Assembly: GCA_046589965.1 (NCBI GenBank)
Contig: JBKJVF010000231.1
Coordinates: 1 to 21,704 of the forward strand
Origin: JAJNPS01 sp046589965
GTDB taxonomy: Bacteria > Pseudomonadota > Alphaproteobacteria > Rhodobacterales > Rhodobacteraceae
Direction of reading: 5' to 3'
DNA: 21,704 bases
How positions within the stretch are numbered: the stretch's first letter is position 1; the number at the start of each line of letters is the position of its first letter. The notes below the pieces were generated by a model. The model was not told the origin of the DNA, did no database searches, and worked only from the letters and a program-made list of their open reading frames with translations. The translations under genes were made by a program, and so were the position numbers. This document shows, piece after piece, positions 7,659-14,751 of this stretch.

Positions 7659-8534
7659 ATGGACCACCGCGCGTTTGTGGCAAGCCTTGCACCAGAGCTG
7701 CGGGCGGACCTGACCACCCCGTCGGACCGGGCGGGGTTGCTGCATCTGGCCGGGCATGCCGGGGCGATCGCGCTGGTCGGCGCGTTGATCGTTCATGGCT
7801 GGTGGGCACTGATCCCTGTCCAGGGTGTGCTGATCGTGTTCCTCTTCACGCTGGAGCATGAGGCGACGCACAAGACGCCCTTTGCCAGCCTGCGGTTGAA
7901 CGAATGGGTGGGGCGGGTCTGCGGGTTCCTGCTGTTGCTGCCGTTTGACTGGTTCCGGTCCTTTCACCTTGCGCATCACCGCTGGACCAATCTTGACGGT
8001 CAGGACCCCGAGCTTGCGGGCGGCAAGCCAGAAACCCTGCGCGCCTGGGTCTGGCACGTCTCGGGCCTGCCCTACTGGATCGCGGCGCTGAGGCTGATCC
8101 CGGGTCTTGCTCTGGGGCGGGTCCTCGCGCCCTATCTGGCCGAGGCGGCCCTGCCCCGAATGGCATACGAGGCGCGCTCGATGCTGGTGGGATACGGGCT
8201 GGTGCTGGGCTCGCTGTTGGTGACGCCGCTGCTGTTCTGGGTGTGGATTGTGCCGGTGCTGGTGGGGCAACCCGCACTGCGGCTGTATCTGCTGGCCGAG
8301 CATGGGGACTGCCCGAGGGTGGCGAACATGTTCGCGAACACCCGCACGACCTTTGCCACGGCGGCCATGCGATTTCTGGCGTGGAACATGCCGTTTCATA
8401 CCGAGCATCATGTCTATCCGCAGGTCCCATTTCATAAATTACCACGTCTTCACAAGGCGATGCGGGAACATCTTGAGGTGACGGCAGATGGGTATGTGGC
8501 ATTTACGAAAGAGTATTTGGAGCGAAGGTGGTGA
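7659..8534 (+). CDS. Membrane fatty acid desaturase family protein
   Basis: The 291-residue membrane protein carries the three histidine boxes of the di-iron fatty acid desaturase/hydroxylase superfamily: H67EATH71, H103LAHH107 and H247TEHH251, plus the AEHGDCPR and NTRTT segments at about 213-231 that often occur in bacterial members. Four or more hydrophobic segments surround the boxes. The likely reaction is O2-dependent desaturation or hydroxylation of an acyl chain or another lipid at the inner membrane; the exact substrate is not readable. Upstream in-frame codons (from 7614) would overlap the cupin gene, so I take the ATG one base after the cupin stop. The last hundred or so bases use A/T-ending codons unlike the rest of the gene. 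The next gene overlaps its end by seven bases. Confidence 0.88.
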   Translation: MDHRAFVASLAPELRADLTTPSDRAGLLHLAGHAGAIALVGALIVHGWWALIPVQGVLIVFLFTLEHEATHKTPFASLRLNEWVGRVCGFLLLLPFDWFRSFHLAHHRWTNLDGQDPELAGGKPETLRAWVWHVSGLPYWIAALRLIPGLALGRVLAPYLAEAALPRMAYEARSMLVGYGLVLGSLLVTPLLFWVWIVPVLVGQPALRLYLLAEHGDCPRVANMFANTRTTFATAAMRFLAWNMPFHTEHHVYPQVPFHKLPRLHKAMREHLEVTADGYVAFTKEYLERRW

Positions 8535-8872
8535 TTGAATATGGGTGGAAGGTCTTTTTGGGTCCAGCTTTAGTTGCTGCGATTCTTGCGCTTTTGGCTG
8601 CCCGATATGTGTTGTCTCCTGGAAGAACGATTGGAGAGACTTGGGTGACGATCCAACACATTGAGTTTCGGGCGTCGCAGTATTCTGCCGGAACGATCGC
8701 GCATGCCAGGTTGTCCGATGGGCGTATTGGTAAGATTCTGTTGGGGGCGGGCGGTGGCAGCGCCCTACCCGGTACAACGCTTTGTGCCTTTGGATGGACT
8801 GAATACGGCGGTGCGCAGATACAATTGCGCGTTTTGCCAGAGTCGCGCTGCGCAGGACTTGCGAAGAACTGA
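8528..8872 (+). CDS. Small hypothetical membrane-anchored protein
   Basis: I do not recognise this 114-residue protein. It starts at a GTG (8528, with another GTG at 8531) overlapping the desaturase stop and preceded by GGAG six bases upstream, which argues for coupled translation. Residues 8-28 (KVFLGPALVAAILALLAARYV) are one hydrophobic helix, probably a signal anchor. The rest is a small soluble region with a Gly-rich turn (LLGAGGGSALPG) and a Cys-containing C-terminus (CAFGWTEYGG, SRCAGLAKN), perhaps a beta-rich periplasmic domain. Codon use (TTA, CGA, AGA, GGA and ATT are frequent) is markedly more A/T-ending than in its neighbours, which suggests foreign origin or relaxed selection. The two cysteines could form a disulfide. 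Confidence 0.65.
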   Translation: MVIEYGWKVFLGPALVAAILALLAARYVLSPGRTIGETWVTIQHIEFRASQYSAGTIAHARLSDGRIGKILLGAGGGSALPGTTLCAFGWTEYGGAQIQLRVLPESRCAGLAKN

Positions 8873-8888
8873 TTGTGCCCCTTACAAT
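8859..8888 (+). promoter_or_regulatory. Candidate sigma-70 promoter for rarD
   Basis: TTGCGA (8859-8864) and TACAAT (8883-8888) are separated by 18 bases and match the -35 and -10 consensus well. The start of transcription would fall near 8895, about 37 bases before the rarD ATG. The -35 lies inside the last codons of the small membrane-protein gene, so rarD can be transcribed independently of the desaturase operon. Confidence 0.5.
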
Positions 8889-8931
8889 CTGCCCCGTGGC
8901 AACTGACAACATTCGGCGCTAGGCCTGCGCC

Positions 8932-9837
8932 ATGGCGGAAAACCCCCTCAACACCGATTCCCCGCGCGGGCTGGCTTTCGCCATCTCGTCCTATTTGCTG
9001 TGGGGGGTCTTGCCGGTCTACATGAAGGCGCTGGCGCATATTCCACCACCCGAGGTGATTGCGCATCGGGTGATCTGGTCAGTGCCGATTGCCGCCATGG
9101 TCCTAATCTGGTTGGGGCGGACTGCGGATTTGAAGGCGGCCTTGCGCAGTCCCCGGATGCTGGGGATGGGATGCGTGACAGCGGCGCTGATCTCGGTCAA
9201 CTGGGGTATCTATGTCTGGGCCATCGGGGCGGGCCACGCAATGGATGCGGCGCTTGGCTATTACATCAACCCCCTGTTCAGTGTGTTTCTGGGGGCGGTG
9301 CTGTTGGGTGAGCGTTTGAACCGCGCGCAGATGGTGGCCATTGCGCTTGCCGTTGCGGCGGTCGCGGTCTTGACCTGGGATGCGGGGCGCTTGCCGCTGG
9401 TGGCGCTGTCGCTGACGATCACCTGGGGGATTTACGCCTACTGCAAGAAAAGCCTGCCGCTGGGGCCCAACCAGGGCTTCATGCTGGAGGTCCTGATCCT
9501 GACGCCCTTTGCGCTGGCCTATCTGGGCTGGTTGATCTGGACCGGGGATAGTCATTTTCTGGCGGGCGTGCCGTTCGATACCGCGATGCTGCTTGGCTGC
9601 GGGGTGGTGACGGCCGTGCCGCTGATGCTGTACGCGAACGGTGCCAAACTGTTGCGGCTGTCGACCATCGCGGTCCTGCAATACATCGCGCCCACGATGA
9701 TTCTTCTGACCGCGGTGTTCTGGTTCGGCGAGCCGTTCGGGACCGCGCGGATGATCGCGTTCCCGATGATCTGGGCGGCATTGGTGATCTATTCCGTGAC
9801 CCTTATCCAGAGATCGCGGGCGAAGACGGCCGACTGA
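8932..9837 (+). CDS. rarD: EamA family transporter RarD
   Basis: The 301-residue protein has ten predicted membrane helices and matches RarD rather than general EamA proteins: GLAFAISSYLLWGVLPVYMKAL at the N-terminus, PPPEVIAHRVIWSVP at about 38-52, ISVNWGIYVWAIGAGHAMDAALGYYINPLFSVFLGAVLLGERL at about 87-129, and LLRLSTIAVLQYIAPTMILLTAVFWFGEPF near the end. RarD is an inner-membrane DMT permease annotated from its E. coli homologue as chloramphenicol-sensitive protein; its true substrate is uncertain. The ATG at 8932 has only a weak TAGG about ten bases upstream. The gene is convergent with anmK and the two coding regions overlap by 35 bases. Confidence 0.92.
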   Translation: MAENPLNTDSPRGLAFAISSYLLWGVLPVYMKALAHIPPPEVIAHRVIWSVPIAAMVLIWLGRTADLKAALRSPRMLGMGCVTAALISVNWGIYVWAIGAGHAMDAALGYYINPLFSVFLGAVLLGERLNRAQMVAIALAVAAVAVLTWDAGRLPLVALSLTITWGIYAYCKKSLPLGPNQGFMLEVLILTPFALAYLGWLIWTGDSHFLAGVPFDTAMLLGCGVVTAVPLMLYANGAKLLRLSTIAVLQYIAPTMILLTAVFWFGEPFGTARMIAFPMIWAALVIYSVTLIQRSRAKTAD

Positions 9838-10918
9838 TCCGCCCGCCCCCTATGGCCGTGGCGACGCCGGTCGTGGTTGGGCCAGACGTGGGCAATCCGC
9901 GCAAGGTGCGCACCGCAAGATAGGCGAACGCTTGCGCCTCCAGCATGTCACCGTTCAGGTTTGCCGTTTCCACCGGGTCCACGGGCAAGCTGGTCCGAGA
10001 GGTCAGCTCACGCATGAGAACCGGGTTGAGACGCCCGCCACCGGTCACAAGGATGCGGGTTGGGGGCCTGGGGCAATGTTCAAGACCTTTGGCGACCGAA
10101 GCCGCGCCGATGGCGGTCAGCGTGGCGGCGGCGTTTTCGGTCGTCATCGCGTCAAATGTTTGAAAAGTGCTAGCAAACGCACCCCTGTCCAGTGATTTTG
10201 GCGGGATTTTGTAGAAATAGGAGTGGTCAAGAAAACGCATCACCGCCGCTTCGTCGACCTGTCCATTGGCGGCACTGGCCCCGTCCAGGTCAAGATCAAG
10301 GCCAAGGCGGCTGCGCAGAAGATCATTGATGGGTGCATTCGCGGGGCCGGTATCAAAAGCCAACAGCGCACCGGGGCTGTCGGGCTTGTCGTTGGTCGGG
10401 TCGATCCAGGTCAGGTTGCCGACCCCGCCCAGGTTGAGAATGACCAGAGGCTCTGCAGCCCCGATCCAGCGCGCGCAGGCGTGGTGGAAAAAAGGGGCAA
10501 GCGGCGCGCCCTGCCCGCCCATGGCGACGTCGTTGGACCGGAAATCCCAGACCACCGGCAGCCCCAGAACCTGCGACAGCAGCGCGCCATCGCCTGCCTG
10601 ATGTGTGCCGCGCCCGCCAGGATCATGCGCCAATGTCTGGCCGTGGAACCCCACAACGTCCGCGCCGTGAAAGCGCGACAGAACCTCGGCATGCGCGGTC
10701 TCGACCACCTCCGCCGCCGCCATGACAGCAGCATCTCCGGGCCACTGGCCCAGCGCCGCACGCAGCGCTGTCTGCTCAACCGCAGTATAGGGGCGATACG
10801 CATGGGGTCCGAACTCGCTGATCGTCTGGCCGTCGGTCAGCACCATCGCGGCATCGACCCCGTCCAGCGAGGTGCCGGACATTGCACCCAGCGCCCAGAT
10901 CGGCCCGCTCTGTCGCAT
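9803..10918 (-). CDS. anmK: Anhydro-N-acetylmuramic acid kinase
   Basis: AnmK phosphorylates and opens 1,6-anhydro-N-acetylmuramic acid released from murein turnover, giving MurNAc-6-phosphate in the cytoplasm for recycling. The 371-residue product has the family's usual length and motifs: GAMSGTSLDGVDAA at 11-24 (phosphate-binding loop of the ASKHA fold), VGFHGQTLAHDP, the catalytic region VVWDFRSNDVAMGGQGAPLAPFFHHA with the conserved Asp, ILNLGGVGNLTWI, AFDTGPANAPIND, and RILVTGGGRLNPVLMREL. The frame stays open upstream through tyrS, but the ATG at 10918 has AAGGGGAAG before it and matches the family start. It is divergent from tyrS over 57 bases. In E. coli anmK also lies near tyrS, so the neighbourhood looks conserved. 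Confidence 0.96.
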   Translation of the reverse strand: MRQSGPIWALGAMSGTSLDGVDAAMVLTDGQTISEFGPHAYRPYTAVEQTALRAALGQWPGDAAVMAAAEVVETAHAEVLSRFHGADVVGFHGQTLAHDPGGRGTHQAGDGALLSQVLGLPVVWDFRSNDVAMGGQGAPLAPFFHHACARWIGAAEPLVILNLGGVGNLTWIDPTNDKPDSPGALLAFDTGPANAPINDLLRSRLGLDLDLDGASAANGQVDEAAVMRFLDHSYFYKIPPKSLDRGAFASTFQTFDAMTTENAAATLTAIGAASVAKGLEHCPRPPTRILVTGGGRLNPVLMRELTSRTSLPVDPVETANLNGDMLEAQAFAYLAVRTLRGLPTSGPTTTGVATAIGGGRISRPSSPAISG

Positions 10919-10975
10919 CTTCCCCTTGGCCCCCCGCCCCGGTATATCGCGCGGACAGTAATGCACGAGGGTGCC

Positions 10976-12226
10976 ATGACCTACCATCCGAAATCCGAAT
11001 TTCTGCATGCGCTGACGGCGCGAGGTTTTCTGGCAGATTGCACGGACTATCAGGGCCTGGATGAGCGTTTGGCCAAGGGCGTGGTCACAGGCTATATCGG
11101 GTTCGACCTGACGGCCTCGTCGCTTCATATCGGCAATCTTGTGCAGATCATGCTTTTGCGCTGGCTGCAAAAGACCGGGCATCGCCCGATCACGCTGATG
11201 GGCGGCGGCACGACCAAGGTGGGCGATCCCTCCGGCAAGGACGAGATGCGCAAGATGCTGTCCGTCGAGCAGATCAACGCCAATGCCGACAGCATCCGCA
11301 CGGTCTTTTCGCGCTACATCTCTTACGGTGACGGGCCGACAGACTCCCCTTTGGTGAATAATGCCGAATGGCTCGACAAGCTGGGATACATCGAGTTTCT
11401 GCGCGATATCGGGCCACATTTCACGATCAACCGGCTGTTGTCGTTCGAGTCCGTGAAGTCGCGGCTGGACCGGGAACAATCGCTGAGTTTCATCGAATTC
11501 AACTATATGCTGCTCCAGGCCTATGACTTTCTGGAACTGCACCGCCGCTATGGCACGCTGTTGCAGATGGGTGGATCGGACCAGTGGGGCAATATCGTCT
11601 CGGGCACTGACCTGATCCGGCGCGTGATGGCGACCGAGGCGTTCGGGCTGACGACGCCGTTGGTCACGCGGTCGGATGGCAAAAAGATGGGCAAATCGGT
11701 GGACGGCGCTGTCTGGCTGAATGCCGACCGGATGGCACCCTATGAATTCTGGCAATGGTGGCGCAATGTGGCGGATGCCGATGTGGGCAAGTTCATGAAG
11801 ATGTTCACGGAACTTGACGTCTCGGAATGCGACCGCCTGGGTGCGCTGGGCGGGTCCGAGATCAATGCCGCGAAAATCCAGCTGGCCAACCTGGTCACGA
11901 CGCTGCTGCACGGGACAGAGGCGGCACAGGCGGCCGAAGCCACGTCGCGCGAAGTCTTCGAACAGGGGGGGATCGGGGGCGATCTGCCCACCGTGCATGT
12001 CACGGCCTCTGAGGCGGCCGAAGGGCTCGGCATTGTTCAACTCTTGGTCCGCGCAGGCCTCGCGGCCTCTGGCAAGGATGCCAAGCGGCTGATCGCCGAG
12101 GGTGGCGCGCGGATGAACGATGATGTTGTGACGGATGCCGGTCTTCGGATTGGCGCGGGCGAACTGGCCGAACCGGTCAAGCTGACAGCGGGCAAAAAGC
12201 GTCACGCCTTGGTGGTCCTGGGGTAA
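10976..12226 (+). CDS. tyrS: Tyrosyl-tRNA synthetase
   Basis: TyrRS charges tRNA-Tyr with tyrosine. The 416-residue product has the class I catalytic signatures HIGN (51-54, the HIGH motif) and KKMGKS (236-241, the KMSKS motif), the tyrosine-pocket segment MGGSDQWGN (198-206), and a C-terminal S4 RNA-binding domain at about 352-413 (IVQLLVRAGLAASGKDAKRLIAEGGARMN). An ATG 15 bases upstream (10961) is in frame, but the ATG at 10976 has GAGG seven bases before it, so I prefer it. A -10-like TATATC lies at 10943-10948, with no good -35. A strong hairpin follows the stop codon. Confidence 0.98.
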   Translation: MTYHPKSEFLHALTARGFLADCTDYQGLDERLAKGVVTGYIGFDLTASSLHIGNLVQIMLLRWLQKTGHRPITLMGGGTTKVGDPSGKDEMRKMLSVEQINANADSIRTVFSRYISYGDGPTDSPLVNNAEWLDKLGYIEFLRDIGPHFTINRLLSFESVKSRLDREQSLSFIEFNYMLLQAYDFLELHRRYGTLLQMGGSDQWGNIVSGTDLIRRVMATEAFGLTTPLVTRSDGKKMGKSVDGAVWLNADRMAPYEFWQWWRNVADADVGKFMKMFTELDVSECDRLGALGGSEINAAKIQLANLVTTLLHGTEAAQAAEATSREVFEQGGIGGDLPTVHVTASEAAEGLGIVQLLVRAGLAASGKDAKRLIAEGGARMNDDVVTDAGLRIGAGELAEPVKLTAGKKRHALVVLG

Positions 12227-12233
12227 GCCCCGT

Positions 12234-12281
12234 CTTCTCTTGCCAAATATCCCGGGGGGTGCGGGGGGCAGCGCCCCCCGC
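12234..12281. terminator. GC-rich hairpin between convergent tyrS and cyclophilin genes, with family-type repeat
   Basis: GCGGGGGGC (12261-12269) and GCCCCCCGC (12273-12281) are perfect 9-bp complements around AGC. The element lies in the 67 bases between the tail-to-tail ends of tyrS and the periplasmic cyclophilin gene, the expected place for a shared terminator. It lacks a long T-run on either side. The preceding segment (12234-12259), containing TTGCCAAATATCCCGGGG, resembles a short intergenic element that I recall being scattered through Rhodobacteraceae genomes, usually joined to such a hairpin. I saw no second copy in this window. Confidence 0.7.
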
Positions 12282-12293
12282 CTTGACCGCAAA

Positions 12294-12863
12294 TCAGGGT
12301 GCGACGGTAACCTTGGCCATCACATCCGGTGCGCTGCTGACTTCGCCATTGGCACCATCGCCGCGCTTGATCGCGTCGACGATCTCCATGCCGGAAATCA
12401 CCTGGCCGACGACGGTGTACTGGCCGTCCAGAAACTCGCCCGGCGCGAACATGATGAAGAACTGGCTGTTGGCCGAATCCGGGCTTTGCGACCGGGCCAT
12501 GCCAACCACGCCACGCTGGAACGACACATCCGAAAACTCGGCCTTGATGTCGGGCTTGGACGAACCGCCCATGCCGGCCTGGGCCAGATCGCCGTCCGAC
12601 TTGCCGAATTGGACATCGCCCGTCTGTGCCATGAAGCCGTCGATGACGCGGTGGAAGACCACGCCGTCATAGGCGCCTTCATTCGCAAGGGCGGCGATCT
12701 GCGCCACATGGAGCGGCGCCTTGTCGGCCAAAAGGTCGATCACGATGGTGCCATTGGCCTGACCGGTCACCTCGATGGTCATGTTCGGGCCGGGGCCATC
12801 CCCTTCGGCAAAGGCAGGTGCGGCCAACAGGGCGATGGCAAGGACGAGGGATTTACTGGACAT
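12294..12863 (-). CDS. Periplasmic cyclophilin-type peptidylprolyl isomerase
   Basis: The 189-residue product begins with a clear signal peptide (MSSKSLVLAIALLAAPAFA, likely cut after Ala19) and then a cyclophilin domain. FHRVIDGFMAQTGD (about 70-83) includes the catalytic Arg and the FMxQxGD motif; SANSQFFIMF and FLDGQYTVVGQVISGMEIVD follow. It should catalyse proline cis-trans isomerisation during folding of exported proteins. It is the second of two adjacent cyclophilin genes; its ATG lies 11 bases inside the end of the upstream one, so translation is probably coupled. The two proteins share domain architecture and the FHRVIDGFMAQTGDV core, consistent with an old tandem duplication in which one copy gained export. 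Confidence 0.93.
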   Translation of the reverse strand: MSSKSLVLAIALLAAPAFAEGDGPGPNMTIEVTGQANGTIVIDLLADKAPLHVAQIAALANEGAYDGVVFHRVIDGFMAQTGDVQFGKSDGDLAQAGMGGSSKPDIKAEFSDVSFQRGVVGMARSQSPDSANSQFFIMFAPGEFLDGQYTVVGQVISGMEIVDAIKRGDGANGEVSSAPDVMAKVTVAP

Positions 12864-13362
12864 CGGCGGCCACCCGGACAGTGATCATGCGATCAGGATT
12901 TGCGGGCGGCTCGCCCTTGGTGATCTTGTCGACAAACTCCATCCCCGACAGGACCCGGCCATAAACCGTGTATTGGCCGTTCAGGAAATGGTTGTCCTTG
13001 AAGTTGATGAAGAACTGGCTGTTGGCCGAGTTCGGGCTGGACGATCGCGCGGCCCCGATGGTGCCCCGGTCATGCGGCAGTTTGGAAAACTCTGCCGGAA
13101 CATCAGGATGGGCGGACCCACCCGTGCCGGCACGGCGCAGGTTGAAGTCCTTTTCCATATTGCCGTTTTCCACATCGCCGGTCTGCGCCATGAAGCCGTC
13201 GATGACACGGTGAAAGCACACGTTGTCATAGGCGCCTGCACGGGCCAGCGCCTTCATCCGTTCAGAGTGTTTGGGGGCGACGTCGGGCAGAAGGGCAATC
13301 ACCACTTCGCCGTCTTTCAGTGTCACGATGATGGTGTTCTCGGGGTCTTTGATCTCGGCCAT
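12853..13362 (-). CDS. ppiB: Cytoplasmic cyclophilin-type peptidylprolyl isomerase
   Basis: The 169-residue product from MAEIKDPENTIIVTL lacks a signal peptide and is a single cyclophilin domain: VCFHRVIDGFMAQTGDV (Arg and Gln of the active site), SSSPNSANSQFFINF, and FLNGQYTVYGRVLSGMEFVDKI. It matches bacterial cytosolic PpiB in length and layout. A GTG five codons upstream (13377) is in frame, but the ATG at 13362 has AAAGGCG about eight bases before it and fits the family. Its TAA overlaps the start of the periplasmic cyclophilin gene. It is divergent from pgk across 138 bases. The symbol is assigned by analogy with E. coli ppiB. Confidence 0.92.
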   Translation of the reverse strand: MAEIKDPENTIIVTLKDGEVVIALLPDVAPKHSERMKALARAGAYDNVCFHRVIDGFMAQTGDVENGNMEKDFNLRRAGTGGSAHPDVPAEFSKLPHDRGTIGAARSSSPNSANSQFFINFKDNHFLNGQYTVYGRVLSGMEFVDKITKGEPPANPDRMITVRVAADVQ

Positions 13363-13392
13363 GGGAGCGCCTTTCACGGTTTTCGGGTCGGC

Positions 13393-13452
13393 GCGGAACG
13401 TAGCGGCGGGTTCCGCCCATGGGAAGGGGAAAACCGCATCCTGCGGTTGACG
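13393..13452 (+). promoter_or_regulatory. Two short inverted repeats and a -35-like element upstream of pgk
   Basis: In the 138-base gap between ppiB and pgk, GCGGAAC (13393-13399) pairs with GTTCCGC (13410-13416), and AACCGCA (13432-13438) pairs with TGCGGTT (13442-13448) around TCC. The second repeat runs straight into TTGACG (13447-13452), a good -35 hexamer whose partner -10 about 17 bases on is poor. The arrangement could be an operator or a leader structure, but I cannot assign a regulator. Confidence 0.35.
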
Positions 13453-13500
13453 AAGCCGTGCATTGGCCCGAAAGAGAGGTCAGGCACAGGGGAGGTCGCG

Positions 13501-14679
13501 ATGGCTTGGAAAACGCTCGACGATATGGCGCTGGCAGGCAAGGTCGTGCTGACACGTGTCGACATCAACGTGCCGATGGATGGCACGGTGGTCACCGACA
13601 CCACGCGGATCGACAAGATCGTGCCCACGGTCAATGACATTCTGGCCAAGGGCGGCAAGGTTGTCCTGTTGGCGCATTTCGGTCGTCCCAAGGGCAAACC
13701 CGTGCCGGAGATGAGCCTGAAACTGGTGCAGCCGGCGCTGGAACAGGCCCTCGGGCGCAAGGTGACCTTCATGGAGCGTCCAAGCCGCGCGGCCATCGAC
13801 GCCTTGCCACAGGGTTCGGTGGTGCTGGCGGAAAACACCCGCTTTTCCCCGATGGAGGAGGCGAATGATCCGCAAATAGCGCAGTTTCTGGCCGGTTTGG
13901 GCGATGTATTCTGCAACGATGCGTTTTCAGCGGCGCATCGCGCGCATGCCTCCACGACAGGGGTTGCCCATCTGTTACCAAGCTGCGCCGGACGCCTGAT
14001 GCAAGAAGAACTTCGCGCGCTGGAGGCCGCACTTGGCACGCCGAAGCGCCCCGTGGTGGCCGTGGTGGGCGGGGCCAAGGTGTCGACCAAGATCGAACTT
14101 CTGGCCAATCTGGTGACCAAAGTTGATCATTTGGTGATTGGCGGCGGCATGGCCAACACCTTTCTGGTCGCCGAAGGGATCGAGGTCGGTCGGTCGCTTG
14201 ACGAACGCGACATGGCCGAAACCGCGCGCGAGATCATCCGCAAAGCGCAAGGTGCGGGCTGTGCGATCCATCTGCCCGTCGATCTGGTCGTGGCGCGGGA
14301 ATTCAAGGCGGGGGCCGCGTCAGAGGTGGTCGGCTTGCGCGATTGCCCGGTGGACGCAATGATCCTGGACGCAGGGCCAAAGACGGTGGCGGCGATTGAG
14401 GTGGTCTTTGCCGCCTGCAAGACGCTGATCTGGAACGGACCGCTGGGTGCCTTTGAGATCGAGCCTTTTGACATGGCGACCAATGCGGCGGCCAAAGCTG
14501 CGGCACGGCTGACCAAGGCAGGCAAGCTGATTTCGGTGGCGGGCGGCGGCGACACGGTTTCGGCCCTGAACCAGGCGGGGGCGGCGGCGGATTTCACGTT
14601 CATTTCGACCGCGGGCGGCGCGTTTCTGGAATGGATGGAAGGCAAGGAATTGCCGGGTGTCGCTGCCTTGAAGGTCTGA
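13501..14679 (+). CDS. pgk: Phosphoglycerate kinase
   Basis: PGK interconverts 1,3-bisphosphoglycerate plus ADP with 3-phosphoglycerate plus ATP. The 392-residue product carries the PGK signature KVVLTRVDINVP (14-25), the substrate-binding HFGRPKG (59-65), AENTRF (110-115), the DVFCNDAFSAAHRAHAST segment (135-152), VVGGAKVSTKI, the hinge/nucleotide segments IGGGMANTF and WNGPLGAFE (311-319), and the C-terminal GGGDT (348-352). AENTRFSPMEEANDP differs slightly from the common LLENLRF form, which looks like lineage variation rather than loss. The ATG at 13501 has GGGGAGG about six bases upstream. The frame is open far upstream, but that extension only runs antisense to the cyclophilin genes. 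The aldolase gene follows after 72 bases and is probably cotranscribed. Confidence 0.98.
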   Translation: MAWKTLDDMALAGKVVLTRVDINVPMDGTVVTDTTRIDKIVPTVNDILAKGGKVVLLAHFGRPKGKPVPEMSLKLVQPALEQALGRKVTFMERPSRAAIDALPQGSVVLAENTRFSPMEEANDPQIAQFLAGLGDVFCNDAFSAAHRAHASTTGVAHLLPSCAGRLMQEELRALEAALGTPKRPVVAVVGGAKVSTKIELLANLVTKVDHLVIGGGMANTFLVAEGIEVGRSLDERDMAETAREIIRKAQGAGCAIHLPVDLVVAREFKAGAASEVVGLRDCPVDAMILDAGPKTVAAIEVVFAACKTLIWNGPLGAFEIEPFDMATNAAAKAAARLTKAGKLISVAGGGDTVSALNQAGAAADFTFISTAGGAFLEWMEGKELPGVAALKV

Positions 14680-14751
14680 TCATCTGCGATTGCGAGGATC
14701 GGGGCGACATTGTATGGCCGCAAGGCAGCAAACGGATCAGGGGATTTTGGA

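Noticed and set aside
8917..8933. GGCGC...GCGCC inverted repeat touching the rarD start
   Set aside because: Only five pairs with a partly self-complementary middle; such short repeats are expected in GC-rich DNA.
10223..10975. Plus-strand extension of the tyrS frame over anmK
   Set aside because: Antisense shadow of anmK; TyrRS family length and the ribosome site support the start at 10976.
10919..12292. Minus-strand open frame continuing anmK upstream through the whole of tyrS (829 codons in all)
   Set aside because: It is the antisense shadow of tyrS in GC-rich DNA; the residues show no family, and anmK has a good ribosome site and family start at 10918.
12775..13500. Plus-strand open frame continuing pgk upstream (634 codons in all)
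   Set aside because: The extension runs antisense to both cyclophilin genes and matches no family; pgk starts at 13501 with GGGGAGG.
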